A stretch of DNA of 64,000 nucleotides from Pseudomonas laurentiana (GCF_014648275.1 NZ_BMQU01000001.1:310001-374000), one strand, 5' to 3'. Positions 49,595 through 58,821 are shown, counted from the first letter of the stretch. The notes: generated from the letters alone by a model not told the origin. Program-made: numbers and translations.

Positions 49595-49790
49595 GTCGAA
49601 TGGGCTTTCCTGGCTAATCGGGTATTGGTCGGGGGTTGTCTAGCGGGTATCTGGGCGCTAGAGGCAAGCAGAGTATGGCGATTGTCGACGTTAGAGGAAA
49701 CGATATCCGGCACCGCCTTTTTTTCCACCTCCCTTGCTTATCGGCAGAAGCGGTGGCGATATAAGCAACAAAAAAAACGAGGCTTGCCGC
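49595..49790. promoter_or_regulatory. divergent promoter region rfbB / kinase-aminotransferase
   Basis: A 196-base region between divergent starts. It contains T- and A-rich tracts near 49719-49729 and 49770-49777. CGAGG is the weak ribosome-binding site for the rightward gene. No operator is confidently seen. Confidence 0.35.
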
Positions 49791-52691
49791 ATGCCGCTTA
49801 CTACCCTTATCCACCGATCCAGCCTTCCACGCCCGGACGTCAGCGAATCACAGGCTCTGCAGTTGCTGCAGGAGCACTATGGGCTGACAGGCACAGTGCA
49901 GTCGCTGGGCAGTCAGCAGGACCTGAATTTTCGCGTCGACACCCCGCAAGGCCGTTACGTATTGAAGATTTGCCACGGTGATTACTCACCGGTCGAGTTG
50001 CAGGCACAGCACGCCGCCCTGGGTTACCTGCGCGAACGCTGGCTGCCGGTGCCTGGCGTAGTGCCGGCACGCAACGGCGAGCAACTGCTGGCCCTGACCC
50101 TGAATGACCAGCCACTGCGTGCCCGCCTGCTGGAATACATCGAAGGTCAGTCACTGACCCGCCTCAAGCGCCTGGAGCCACGGTTGATGGCTGAGCTGGG
50201 CGAGTTCTGTGCGCGCATCGACCATGCCTTGGCCGACTTCAGCCACCCGGGCCTTGCGCGCACCCTGCAATGGGACCCTCGACATGCCCCGGCACTGATC
50301 GAGCATTTGCTCCCGGTACTGGTCGAAGGGCCGCGCAAAGCGCGCGTGCAAGCGGCGGCCGCCGAAGCCTGGCAGTACCTGGCGCCGTTGCTTGAACATC
50401 TGCCGCAGCAAGCCGTTCATCTGGACATCACCGACGATAACACCGTGTGGCAGCGCGATGCCCAGCGCCACTGGACGTTGCAGGGGGTGATCGATTTTGG
50501 CGACTTGCTGCACACCTGGCGGATTGCCGACCTCTCGGTGACCTGCGCGGCGTTGCTGCACCATGCCGAAGGCGACCCCCTGCGGATACTGCCGGCCATT
50601 CAGGCGTATCAGGTGGTCAACCCGCTGACTGAAGCCGAGCTCAAGGCCCTGTGGCCGATGATCGTGGCCCGTGCTGCCGTACTGGTCTTGAGCGGTGAGC
50701 AGCAGCTCAGCGTCGATCCGGGCAATGCCTACAGCCGTGACAACCTGGCCCACGAGTGGGAAATCTTCGAGGTCGCCACCAGTGTGCCGTTCGCCTTGAT
50801 GGAAACGGCGATCCTGCAGGCTGCAGGCCACGACCTGGCACCGCTGGGGTTGGTCAACACCACGCTGTTGATGCCCAGCCTTGACGGCAAACCGGTCACC
50901 CGCGTCGACCTTGGGGTACTCAGCGAACACTTCCAGGCCGGTAACTGGCAGCAGCCGGGTATCGACCAGCAGCTGCTGCGCGCGCAGAACGGACTGGCCT
51001 GCTCGCTGCATGGCCAATACCGGTTGTCGCGTACCCATATCGATAACCCGCAGGAGCCGGAAACCTGCGCCTTGCATGTCGAGCTTCAGGTGCCGTCAGG
51101 CACTGCCTTGCAGGCGCCGTTTGCCGGTGTCTGGCACGCGTCGGTGGCGGGCGGTGGCTGTCTGCAGGGCGAGCAGGTCAGCCTGTGGTTGTGGGGCGTG
51201 GTCGATGCCCCGGCTGATGGCCAGGCGCTCAAGCAGTGGGATGCGCTGGGGCAAAGCTGCGTCGGCCTGACGCTGCAGCTGTGCCGCGTACCGGGGCTGT
51301 GCCCGCCGCTGTTCGCCACGCCGTCACGTGCCCAGGCCTGGCTGGCGCTGTGCCCCTCGCCGCAACCGTTGCTGGGGTTTGCCTGCGAGGCGGAACCGCT
51401 GGCCGATGCCCAGGCCCTGCTTGAGCGTCGTGACGCCAGTTTCGCCCGTTCGCAGAAACACTACTACCAGCAACCGCCACAGATCGAGCGTGGCTGGCGC
51501 AACTACCTGATCGACATGCAGGGTCGCTCCTACCTGGACATGCTCAACAACGTTGCGGTGCTGGGTCATGGTCATCCGCGAATGGTTGCCGAGTCAGCGC
51601 GGCAGTGGTCGTTGCTCAACACCAACTCGCGCTTTCACTACGCGGCCATTGCCGAGTTCTCCGAGCGCTTGCTGGCGTTGGCGCCGGAGGGCATGGACCG
51701 GGTGTTCCTGGTCAACAGCGGCACCGAAGCCAACGACCTTGCGATCCGCCTGGCCTGGGCCTACAGCGGTGGCCGCGACATGCTCAGCGTACTGGAGGCC
51801 TACCACGGCTGGTCGGTCGCCACCGATGCGATTTCCACCTCCATTGCCGACAACCCGCAAGCCCTGACGACCCGCCCAGACTGGGTGCACCCGGTGATGG
51901 CGCCGAACACCTACCGTGGTGCCTACCGTGGGGAAGCGAGCACCGCCGATTATGTCCGCGATATCGATGCCACCCTTGAGCGCCTGACCGCGCAGAAGCG
52001 TCAGGTGGCGGGCTTCATCTGTGAGCCGGTGTACGGCAATGCGGGTGGTATCGCCTTGCCCCCGGGTTACCTGCAACAGGTCTACGGCAAGGTCCGGGCC
52101 TTGGGCGGCGCCTGTATCGCCGACGAGGTTCAGGTTGGCTATGGCCGTCTTGGCGAGTATTTCTGGGGCTTTGAGCAACAAGGCGTGGTGCCGGACATCA
52201 TCACCATGGCCAAAGGCATGGGTAACGGCCACCCGTTGGGTGCGGTCATCACCCGTCGGGAAATCGCTGAAGCGCTGGAAGCCGAGGGCTACTTCTTCTC
52301 GTCTGCGGGCGGCAGCCCGGTCAGTTGCCGAATCGGCATGGCCGTGCTCGATGTCATGGGCGAAGAAGGCCTGTGGGACAACGCACGGACCGTCGGTGGG
52401 CACTTCAAGGCGCGGCTGCAGGCATTGGTCGATAAACATCCGCTTGTGGGCGCCGTGCACGGCTCCGGTTTCTACCTGGGCCTGGAACTGGTGCGCGACC
52501 GCAGCACGCTGGAGCCGGCCACCGAGGAAACCGCTGCACTGTGCGAGCGCTTGCGCGAACTGGGGATCTTCATGCAGCCAACCGGTGACTACCTGAACAT
52601 CCTCAAGATCAAACCACCGATGTGCACCACCCGCGAAAGTGTGGACTTCTTCGTCGATAGTGTGGCGAAGGTGTTGTCGGAAGACCTTTAA
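49791..52691 (+). CDS. APH kinase / class III aminotransferase fusion
   Basis: A 966-residue multidomain enzyme. Residues ~25-340 are an aminoglycoside-phosphotransferase-type small-molecule kinase with His210-x-Asp212 (HLDITDDNTVW) and the DFGD metal motif from Asp235. Residues ~410-510 look like a degenerate M23-type module (VPSGTALQAPFAGVWHA) lacking HxH. Residues ~555-966 are a class III PLP enzyme with DEVQVGYGRLGEYFWG and Lys808 in TMAKGMGNGHPLG. The layout matches the AGPHD1/AGXT2L fusion family, where the kinase phosphorylates an amino alcohol and the PLP domain acts as phospho-lyase. A transaminase for polyamine products is the alternative, given aguBA next door. The ATG at 49791 has a weak site. 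Confidence 0.8.
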   Translation: MPLTTLIHRSSLPRPDVSESQALQLLQEHYGLTGTVQSLGSQQDLNFRVDTPQGRYVLKICHGDYSPVELQAQHAALGYLRERWLPVPGVVPARNGEQLLALTLNDQPLRARLLEYIEGQSLTRLKRLEPRLMAELGEFCARIDHALADFSHPGLARTLQWDPRHAPALIEHLLPVLVEGPRKARVQAAAAEAWQYLAPLLEHLPQQAVHLDITDDNTVWQRDAQRHWTLQGVIDFGDLLHTWRIADLSVTCAALLHHAEGDPLRILPAIQAYQVVNPLTEAELKALWPMIVARAAVLVLSGEQQLSVDPGNAYSRDNLAHEWEIFEVATSVPFALMETAILQAAGHDLAPLGLVNTTLLMPSLDGKPVTRVDLGVLSEHFQAGNWQQPGIDQQLLRAQNGLACSLHGQYRLSRTHIDNPQEPETCALHVELQVPSGTALQAPFAGVWHASVAGGGCLQGEQVSLWLWGVVDAPADGQALKQWDALGQSCVGLTLQLCRVPGLCPPLFATPSRAQAWLALCPSPQPLLGFACEAEPLADAQALLERRDASFARSQKHYYQQPPQIERGWRNYLIDMQGRSYLDMLNNVAVLGHGHPRMVAESARQWSLLNTNSRFHYAAIAEFSERLLALAPEGMDRVFLVNSGTEANDLAIRLAWAYSGGRDMLSVLEAYHGWSVATDAISTSIADNPQALTTRPDWVHPVMAPNTYRGAYRGEASTADYVRDIDATLERLTAQKRQVAGFICEPVYGNAGGIALPPGYLQQVYGKVRALGGACIADEVQVGYGRLGEYFWGFEQQGVVPDIITMAKGMGNGHPLGAVITRREIAEALEAEGYFFSSAGGSPVSCRIGMAVLDVMGEEGLWDNARTVGGHFKARLQALVDKHPLVGAVHGSGFYLGLELVRDRSTLEPATEETAALCERLRELGIFMQPTGDYLNILKIKPPMCTTRESVDFFVDSVAKVLSEDL

Positions 52692-52700
52692 ACCCCCATT

Positions 52701-52717
52701 GGGCTGCTCCGCAGCCC
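52701..52717 (+). terminator. hairpin after the fusion gene
   Basis: GGGCTGC (52701-52707) and GCAGCCC (52711-52717) with a TCC loop, ten bases after the stop. There is no T-run. Confidence 0.5.
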
Positions 52718-52777
52718 ATCGCAGGCAAGCCTCCCGCAGAGAATGCAGTGTCCTGCGGGAGCAGGCTTGCCTGCGAT
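52718..52777. repeat. inverted REP pair
   Basis: ATCGCAGGCAAGCCT with CCCGCAG (52718-52739) faces its near-complement at 52753-52777, which differs by a 3-base insertion. This is the P. putida REP-pair form. Confidence 0.8.
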
Positions 52778-52800
52778 ATGACCAACAGGGACAACACTGA

Positions 52801-52826
52801 TTTAAATCGATTGTTATCGGTTTAAA
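52801..52826. promoter_or_regulatory. palindrome upstream of aguB
   Basis: TTTAAATCGAT (52801-52811) and ATCGGTTTAAA (52816-52826) with a TGTT spacer, matching at 10 of 11 positions. About 105-130 bases upstream of aguB. Resembles a repressor or LysR operator. The binder is unknown. Confidence 0.45.
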
Positions 52827-52867
52827 AGGCATAAGTCATCCGTTTATTTTGGTTTTACGCCTTCCAA

Positions 52868-52885
52868 AGCCGATTTTTATCGGCT
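52868..52885. promoter_or_regulatory. second dyad upstream of aguB
   Basis: AGCCGAT (52868-52874) and ATCGGCT (52879-52885) with a TTTT spacer, 46-63 bases before the aguB ATG. It shares the CGAT/ATCG core with the palindrome at 52801-52826. Confidence 0.45.
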
Positions 52886-52930
52886 ATAAAGTCCTCATTA
52901 CTTGCCCAGCAACCCTTCGAGGACGTTTTC

Positions 52931-53809
52931 ATGAGCCGCATCGTTACCGTCGCCGCCACCCAGATGGCCTGCTCCTGGGACCGCGACGCCAACATCGCCA
53001 CTGCTGAGAAACTGGTACGCGAAGCCGCCGCCAAAGGTGCGCAGATCATCCTGATCCAGGAACTGTTCGAGACCCCGTACTTCTGCCAGAAGCCCAACGC
53101 CGACTACCTGCAACTGGCGACGACGGTTGAAACCAATGCCGCCATCCTCCATTTCCAGAAGCTGGCCAAGGAACTGCAAGTGGTACTGCCGATCAGCTTC
53201 TACGAGCTGGCCGGGCGGGCGCGTTTCAATAGCATCGCGATCATCGATGCCGACGGCCGCAACCTGGGCATCTACCGCAAGAGCCACATCCCGGATGGCC
53301 CGGGGTACCACGAAAAGTACTACTTCAACCCGGGCGATACCGGCTTCAAGGTCTGGAACACCCGCTACGCCAAGATCGGTGTCGGCATCTGCTGGGACCA
53401 GTGGTTCCCGGAGTGCGCACGCAGCATGGCCCTGCAAGGTGCGGAAATTCTGTTCTACCCCACCGCCATTGGTAGCGAACCGCATGACGCCAGCATCACC
53501 TCGCGTGATCACTGGCAGCGCGTGCAGCAAGGCCATGCCGGTGCCAACCTGATGCCGCTGGTCGCCAGCAACCGTATCGGCAAGGAAGAGCAGGACGGCT
53601 ACGACATCACCTTCTATGGCTCGTCGTTCATCGCCAACGCGTTTGGTGAAAAGGTTGAAGAACTGAATGAAACCGAAGAGGGCGTGCTGGTGCATACTTT
53701 CGACCTGGACACGCTGGAGCATGTGCGCAGCGCCTGGGGCACCTTCCGTGACCGTCGACCGAACCTGTACGGTACGCTGAAGACCCTCGACGGTTCGCTG
53801 GAATCCTGA
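52931..53809 (+). CDS. aguB: N-carbamoylputrescine amidohydrolase
   Basis: A 292-residue nitrilase-superfamily enzyme. The catalytic triad is Glu44 (LIQELFETPYF), Lys117 (YRKSHIPDGPGYHEKYYF) and Cys154 (VGICWDQWFPE). AguB hydrolyses N-carbamoylputrescine to putrescine, CO2 and ammonia. AguA follows after 57 bases. The order aguB-aguA matches the Pseudomonas agu operon, although no aguR is seen here. Confidence 0.94.
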   Translation: MSRIVTVAATQMACSWDRDANIATAEKLVREAAAKGAQIILIQELFETPYFCQKPNADYLQLATTVETNAAILHFQKLAKELQVVLPISFYELAGRARFNSIAIIDADGRNLGIYRKSHIPDGPGYHEKYYFNPGDTGFKVWNTRYAKIGVGICWDQWFPECARSMALQGAEILFYPTAIGSEPHDASITSRDHWQRVQQGHAGANLMPLVASNRIGKEEQDGYDITFYGSSFIANAFGEKVEELNETEEGVLVHTFDLDTLEHVRSAWGTFRDRRPNLYGTLKTLDGSLES

Positions 53810-53866
53810 CCACTTATTTACCGCGCCGCAGGCCCGGCCTGCGGCAGATCTTGCAAAGGTTCAACT

Positions 53867-54976
53867 ATGACAACCCTGACCACTACCCCACGCGCCGATG
53901 GCTTTCACATGCCTGCCGAATGGGCGCCACAATCGCAGGTCTGGATGGTGTGGCCGGAGCGCCCGGACAACTGGCGCCTGGGCGGCAAGCCGGCGCAGGC
54001 GGCGCATGTCGCCGTCGCCAAGGCCATTGCCCGTTTCGAGCCGGTGACCGTCGCCGTGTCGGCCGCCCAGTACGAACATGCCTGTGCCCGCCTGCTGGAC
54101 ACCCCGAACATCCGCGTGGTGGAAATCAGCAATGACGATGCCTGGGTGCGCGACACCGGCCCGACCTTCGTGATCAATGACGCGGGAGACGTCCGTGGCG
54201 TCGACTGGGGTTTCAACGCCTGGGGTGGTTTCGAGGGTGGCCTGTACGCACCGTGGAACCGTGATGAACAAGTGGCTGGCAAGATCCTGCAGATCGAGCG
54301 TTGCCCGCGCTACCAGACCGAGGGCTTCGTGCTGGAAGGTGGTTCGATTCACGTCGACGGTGAAGGCACCCTGATCACCACGGAAGAATGCCTGCTCAAT
54401 CACAACCGCAACCCACACCTGAACCGTGAGCAGATTGAGGCGATCCTGCGTGATCACCTGGCGGTGGAGACCATCGTCTGGCTGCCCGATGGCCTGTATA
54501 ACGACGAAACCGATGGGCATGTGGACAACTTTTGCTGTTACGTGCGCCCTGGTGAAGTGTTACTGGCCTGGACCGATGATTCCAACGACCCCAACTTTGC
54601 ACGTTGCCGTGCCGCGCTTGAGGTGCTGGAGCGTCAGCGCGATGCCAAAGGTCGCACCTTTGTGGTGCATAAAATGCCGATTCCCGGGCCGCTCTACGCA
54701 ACCGAGGAAGAGTGCGCGGGTGTCGATCCGGTCGCGGGTAGCCAGGAGCGCAACCCGTCGGTTCGCCTCGCGGGTTCTTATGTCAACTTCCTGATCGTCA
54801 ATGGCGCGATCATCGCGCCAAGCTTCGATGACCCGGCAGATGCCGAGGCTAGAGCGATTTTGCAGGCGTTGTTCGCGGATCGTGAAGTGGTCATGGTCCC
54901 TGGGCGCGAGCTGTTGCTCGGTGGTGGCAACATCCATTGCCTGACCCAACAGCAGCCGGCACCCGTCAAACGCTGA
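53867..54976 (+). CDS. aguA: agmatine deiminase
   Basis: A 369-residue enzyme of the guanidino-group modifying (PAD-like) family. [20 protein letters not shown] near residues 88-107 and [13 protein letters not shown] near 153 are typical. The nucleophile is Cys358 in [15 protein letters not shown]. It converts agmatine to N-carbamoylputrescine for AguB. AAAGG lies before the ATG. Confidence 0.95.
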   Translation: MTTLTTTPRADGFHMPAEWAPQSQVWMVWPERPDNWRLGGKPAQAAHVAVAKAIARFEPVTVAVSAAQYEHACARLLDTPNIRVVEISNDDAWVRDTGPTFVINDAGDVRGVDWGFNAWGGFEGGLYAPWNRDEQVAGKILQIERCPRYQTEGFVLEGGSIHVDGEGTLITTEECLLNHNRNPHLNREQIEAILRDHLAVETIVWLPDGLYNDETDGHVDNFCCYVRPGEVLLAWTDDSNDPNFARCRAALEVLERQRDAKGRTFVVHKMPIPGPLYATEEECAGVDPVAGSQERNPSVRLAGSYVNFLIVNGAIIAPSFDDPADAEARAILQALFADREVVMVPGRELLLGGGNIHCLTQQQPAPVKR

Positions 54977-54987
54977 ACCATTTAAGT

Positions 54988-55019
54988 AAAAAGCCCGTCG
55001 CATGACGGGCTTTTTTTTT
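54988..55019 (+). terminator. intrinsic terminator after aguA
   Basis: Stem GCCCGTC with GACGGGC around a GCAT loop, A-rich before and nine T residues (55011-55019) after. Confidence 0.95.
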
Positions 55020-55161
55020 GCGCCTCATTCGACGACTGGAGCCCGAACTGGCACAGCTCTTGTATTTGTTTTGCATTGTATTTCAAGCAGATAGAGCACG
55101 TAGTTCTGTCACAAAGTTAACGTAGGTTAGCGGCTCACGACCCTGGGGAGTACGTGTCGAT

Positions 55162-55365
55162 ATGAATGTAGTCAGTGAGCCAGTTTCAAGCCTGTCCATC
55201 GTTAATAACGAATCGATCAAGGCGCTGGCACAGTGGTTGAAGAACAATGCAAATAATCGAGTCAGGAAGACCGATCCGCGACGTCGGTTGTTGGTTGAGC
55301 GGTACCCGGTGGGTTTGATCAGTGAAGCAGAGCTCGATGCGCTGCTCGGGGTCTGGCACCACTAA
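55162..55365 (+). CDS. 67-residue hypothetical protein
   Basis: A small protein with a basic centre (NNRVRKTDPRRRLLVERYPV at residues ~31-50) and an acidic-hydrophobic end (GLISEAELDALLGVWHH). No signal or membrane segment. The ATG at 55162 has a GGGGAG site about 11 bases upstream. A perfect 13-bp terminator follows immediately, arguing that it is a real transcription unit. Function unknown; I do not recognise the family. Confidence 0.65.
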   Translation: MNVVSEPVSSLSIVNNESIKALAQWLKNNANNRVRKTDPRRRLLVERYPVGLISEAELDALLGVWHH

Positions 55366-55371
55366 CTGAAC

Positions 55372-55408
55372 CATCGTCGGCAAGGTCCGTCTTGCCGACG
55401 ATGCTTTT
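55372..55408 (+). terminator. terminator after the 67-residue gene
   Basis: CATCGTCGGCAAG (55372-55384) and CTTGCCGACGATG (55391-55403), a perfect 13-bp stem with a 6-base loop, then CTTTT. Confidence 0.85.
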
Positions 55409-55703
55409 CTCCTGTCCTGCCCTTCGTGTCACCCCCGCAGTACTGCGCGCCCTGCCATTCTCTAGCCTGCACGATCGACCGTTGATCCGTGCTGTTCACG
55501 AATTTTTGACACACCGAACGGCTGGCACTAGCATTCGGCCCTCGCCTGTAGGCCCATTCACCCTGTACCCAGAATAAATGGCCCGCTGTGCATTTGCGCA
55601 GAGGGCTTTTTTGTTTTCAGACCCGCGAGCGTCAACCCACGCAGGGGCGTGGTTCCCGGTGCCGGTCGCAGCGCGTCTTCGTTTTTGTAATAAGGAAAAT
55701 AAT
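55409..55703 (+). promoter_or_regulatory. leader region of the second OprD-type porin
   Basis: 295 bases without a supported gene. A terminator-form hairpin at 55580-55612 (GCCCGCTGTGC with GCGCAGAGGGC, imperfect, then TTTTTT) lies about 90 bases before the porin ATG. This may end an upstream transcript or act as an attenuator. AAGGA is the porin ribosome-binding site at 55692-55696. Confidence 0.45.
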
Positions 55704-56984
55704 ATGTTGAAAACCAGGATCAGCCTGATCGCTTTGGGTTTGTTGTCCGCGACTCAGGCCATGGCCAATGACCAGGCCAATGCCAACGGTTTCGTAGAAG
55801 ACAGCAGCATGAATGTGCTGCTGCGTAACGCCTACATGAATCGCGACAAAAAGCATGGCAAGAATGACCAGATCCAATGGGGCCAAGGCGTTATTACCAA
55901 CTTCTCCTCCGGCTTCACCCAAGGCACCGTAGGGGTCGGCGTTGATGCTTTCGGCCTGTACGCTGTGCGCCTAGACGGCGGCACTGGCCACAACGAAGGC
56001 GCCGGTATCGACTTCTTCAAGCGTGGCGACAGTGAAAACGCCCAGCACGACATCGCTCGTGGTGGTGCAGCGGTCAAGTTCCGCGTCTCCAACACCGTAC
56101 TGAAGTACGGCGACCAGATGCCGACACTGCCCGTGCTGCAGTACGACGATTCGCGCCTGCTGCCAGAAAGCTTCACCGGTACCCTGGTCACCTCCAAGGA
56201 GATCGAAGGCCTGGAGCTGAACGCGGGTCGTTTCACTCAGGAAGCACGCAAGAGCGCCGAACAGCGTGACAGCGGCCTGAAGTCGATCAACGTCTTCGGT
56301 GGTAGCTACAAGTTCACCAACAACCTGTCGGCTTCCCTGTACGGCTCTGACGTCGAAGACGTCATGAAGAAGCAGTACCTGGGTATCAATTACGTGATGC
56401 CGATCGCCGCCGAGCGCTCCCTGACCCTGGACTTCAACGGCTACAAGTCGAAGATGGACCGCCAGTACGTCGAAAGGGAAGGCCTGAACGGTCGTGACAA
56501 CACCATCTGGAGCCTGGCGGCAACCTACGCCTTCGGCCCTCACTCGATCACCTTGGCGCACCAGCGCAGCACTGGTGACACCGGCTACAACTATGGCGGT
56601 TACCAGAACGACCACGGCGTGGGTGACGGTGGTTCGACCATCTACCTGGCCAACTCCTACTGGTCCGACTTCAACGCCGAAGACGAGCGCTCCTGGCAGT
56701 TGGGCTACGGTCTGGACTTCGGTGCCTTTGGCGTACCGGGCCTGACCTACAAAGTGGCCTACGTGCGTGGTGACAACATCAACACCCACGGCCTGGGTGA
56801 AGGCACCGAGCGCGAAATCTTCAACCAGTTCAAGTACGTCGTACAGGCCGGCCCTGCCAAGGACCTGTCGGTCAAGCTGCGCAGCTCGTTCCTGCGCACC
56901 TCGAACAACCTGAACACTATCAAATACAACGACGACGGCAACGAAGTCCGCGTATTCGTCGAGTACCCGATCAGCGTCTTCTGA
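55704..56984 (+). CDS. OprD-family outer-membrane porin (OprQ-like)
   Basis: A 426-residue porin. The start at 55704 follows AAGGA. Signal peptide residues 1-21 (ending AMAN). The family opening GFVEDSSMNVLLRNAYMNRD follows, then beta-strands, ending VRVFVEYPISVF with C-terminal Phe. OprD channels take up small organic solutes; the nearby aguBA operon suggests basic or amine solutes, an inference. The OprQ name is plausible from position but not certain. Confidence 0.85.
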   Translation: MLKTRISLIALGLLSATQAMANDQANANGFVEDSSMNVLLRNAYMNRDKKHGKNDQIQWGQGVITNFSSGFTQGTVGVGVDAFGLYAVRLDGGTGHNEGAGIDFFKRGDSENAQHDIARGGAAVKFRVSNTVLKYGDQMPTLPVLQYDDSRLLPESFTGTLVTSKEIEGLELNAGRFTQEARKSAEQRDSGLKSINVFGGSYKFTNNLSASLYGSDVEDVMKKQYLGINYVMPIAAERSLTLDFNGYKSKMDRQYVEREGLNGRDNTIWSLAATYAFGPHSITLAHQRSTGDTGYNYGGYQNDHGVGDGGSTIYLANSYWSDFNAEDERSWQLGYGLDFGAFGVPGLTYKVAYVRGDNINTHGLGEGTEREIFNQFKYVVQAGPAKDLSVKLRSSFLRTSNNLNTIKYNDDGNEVRVFVEYPISVF

Positions 56985-56996
56985 TTGGCGTCTCCC

Positions 56997-57022
56997 ACAA
57001 CCCCGGCCTAGGCCGGGGTTGT
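56997..57022. terminator. bidirectional terminator, porin / glutamate-synthase-like gene
   Basis: A perfect palindrome ACAACCCCGGCC-TA-GGCCGGGGTTGT, followed by TTT on the plus strand. It lies between convergent genes and overlaps the stop codon (57008-57010) of the minus-strand one. Confidence 0.88.
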
Positions 57023-58672
57023 TTCTCTACGGTTCCTGGCCGCCCGGATCTCCACCACCTCGCCGGTGTCTGCGGCGAAGCTGTCACTGCGAGCCATCCG
57101 CCACATCCGCGCATAAAAATCGCTTTCAATCGAGCCGCTGAGCAATTCGCCAGGCTTGAGGAATACGTGCAACTGCGAAAACAGGCGTACCTCGCTGGGG
57201 CTGATGCGTCGCGCCAGATGCTTGGGCTTGAGCTCTTCAGGGTGCTCCAGGCCTGCGGCAGCGAGCATTTCGGCCAGTGCGTGCAGCGTGTTGCGGTGGA
57301 AGCTGTACACCCGCTCGGCTTTTTCCGGTACCACCAACGCCCGCTGGCGTAGCGGGTCTTGGGTGGCAACCCCGGTCGGGCACTTGTTGGTGTGGCAGCT
57401 TTGCGACTGAATGCAGCCGATGGCGAACATGAAACCGCGCGCCGAGTTGACCCAGTCGGCACCAATGGCCAACACACTGGCAATGTCGAAGGCACTGACA
57501 ATCTTGCCGGCCGCACCGATGCGAATCTTGTCGCGCAGGTTCAGGCCCACCAGCGTGTTGTGCACGAACATCAGCCCTTCACGCATCGGTACGCCAATGT
57601 TGTCGCTGAACTCCCGTGGTGCGGCGCCGGTGCCGCCTTCCTTGCCGTCGACGACAATGAAGTCCGGGAGAATGCCGGTGGCCAGCATCGCCTTGGCGAT
57701 ACCCATGAACTCCCAGGGATGGCCCAGGCAGAACTTGAAGCCCACCGGTTTACCGCCGGACAGTTCGCGCAGTTGGCCAATGAACTGCAGCAACTCCACC
57801 GGGCTGCGGAACGCGGTGTGAGCGGCGGGGGACACGCAGTCTTCGCCCTCGTTCACGCCGCGCGTTTCGGCGATTTCGGCACTGACCTTGTGCCCTGGCA
57901 GAATGCCGCCATGGCCCGGCTTCGCACCTTGGCTGAGCTTGACCTCGATCATCTTCACCTGAGCCGAGCCGGCCTGTTCGGCGAAGCGCTGAGGGTCGAA
58001 GTGGCCATCGGCGGTGCGGCAACCGAAGTAGCCGCTGCCGATTTCCCAGATCAGGTCACCACCGTGTTCACGGTGATAGGGGCTGATACTGCCCTCGCCG
58101 GTGTCATGGGCAAAGCGGCCGAGCCTGGCGCCCTTGTTCAACGCGCCGATGGCATTGGCACTCAAGGCACCAAAGCTCATCGCGGAAATATTGAAGATCG
58201 AGGCCGAGTACGGTTGGCGGCACTGCGGCCCGCCAATGGCCACGCGGAACGACGAAGGGTTGGGGGTTTCCACCGGCAGCATCGAGTGGCTGATGAACTC
58301 GAAACCCGGCTTGTACACATCGTTCAGCGTGCCGAAGGCCTTCTCGGCACTCTCGTTCTTGGCCCGTGCGTATACCAGCGAGCGCTGGGCTCGGGAGAAC
58401 GGCAGCTTGTCGTCGTCGCCTTCAAGCAGGTACTGGCGAATTTCCGGGCGAATGGTTTCGATCAGGTAACGGATATTGCCCAGGATCGGGTAATTGCGTC
58501 GCACCGCGTGATGGCTCTGGCGCAGGTCATTGAGGCCGACCAGGCTGAGCAGGGCGGTGATCAGCGTCAGGGGCCAGAGGCCCGCGTGGGCAGAGAGGAA
58601 CGGCAGGCTTGCGACAGTGAAAAGCAGACAGCCTGCCAGGCAGGCATAACGGCTGTAGAGCGACGGTTTCAT
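57008..58672 (-). CDS. membrane-anchored FMN-binding glutamate synthase family protein
   Basis: A 554-residue protein. Two hydrophobic segments at residues ~8-30 and ~33-47 (LAGCLLFTVASLPFL, WPLTLITALLSLVGL) anchor a cytosolic FMN domain like the GltB synthase domain. The [3Fe-4S] motif SCHTNKCPTGVATQ is near residues 418-432. FVVDGKEGGTGAAPREFSDN is the flavin region. The amidotransferase and GltD partners of a real glutamate synthase are absent, so the reaction is unknown. Its stop lies inside the terminator. Confidence 0.85.
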   Translation of the reverse strand: MKPSLYSRYACLAGCLLFTVASLPFLSAHAGLWPLTLITALLSLVGLNDLRQSHHAVRRNYPILGNIRYLIETIRPEIRQYLLEGDDDKLPFSRAQRSLVYARAKNESAEKAFGTLNDVYKPGFEFISHSMLPVETPNPSSFRVAIGGPQCRQPYSASIFNISAMSFGALSANAIGALNKGARLGRFAHDTGEGSISPYHREHGGDLIWEIGSGYFGCRTADGHFDPQRFAEQAGSAQVKMIEVKLSQGAKPGHGGILPGHKVSAEIAETRGVNEGEDCVSPAAHTAFRSPVELLQFIGQLRELSGGKPVGFKFCLGHPWEFMGIAKAMLATGILPDFIVVDGKEGGTGAAPREFSDNIGVPMREGLMFVHNTLVGLNLRDKIRIGAAGKIVSAFDIASVLAIGADWVNSARGFMFAIGCIQSQSCHTNKCPTGVATQDPLRQRALVVPEKAERVYSFHRNTLHALAEMLAAAGLEHPEELKPKHLARRISPSEVRLFSQLHVFLKPGELLSGSIESDFYARMWRMARSDSFAADTGEVVEIRAARNRRETTPA

Positions 58673-58821
58673 GGATCTTCCGCTGATGAGTACGTCTTGC
58701 CTAGGATAGGGAAAGCGCTTCGGGAGAAAACCTGCGATTTCGGTAAAACACTTTTATGGGGTATGGGCTTGCAAGCGGCCAGCGGTCATGGGCCTTGACG
58801 CAGGCAAGCCGGTTTACCCAC
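58673..58821. other. short intergenic region
   Basis: A 149-base gap between two minus-strand genes. It should hold the promoter of the FMN-binding protein. I see no confident motif. Confidence 0.4.

Noticed and set aside
55392-55577. 61-codon frame downstream of the 67-residue gene
   Set aside because: It begins inside the terminator hairpin and has no ribosome-binding site.
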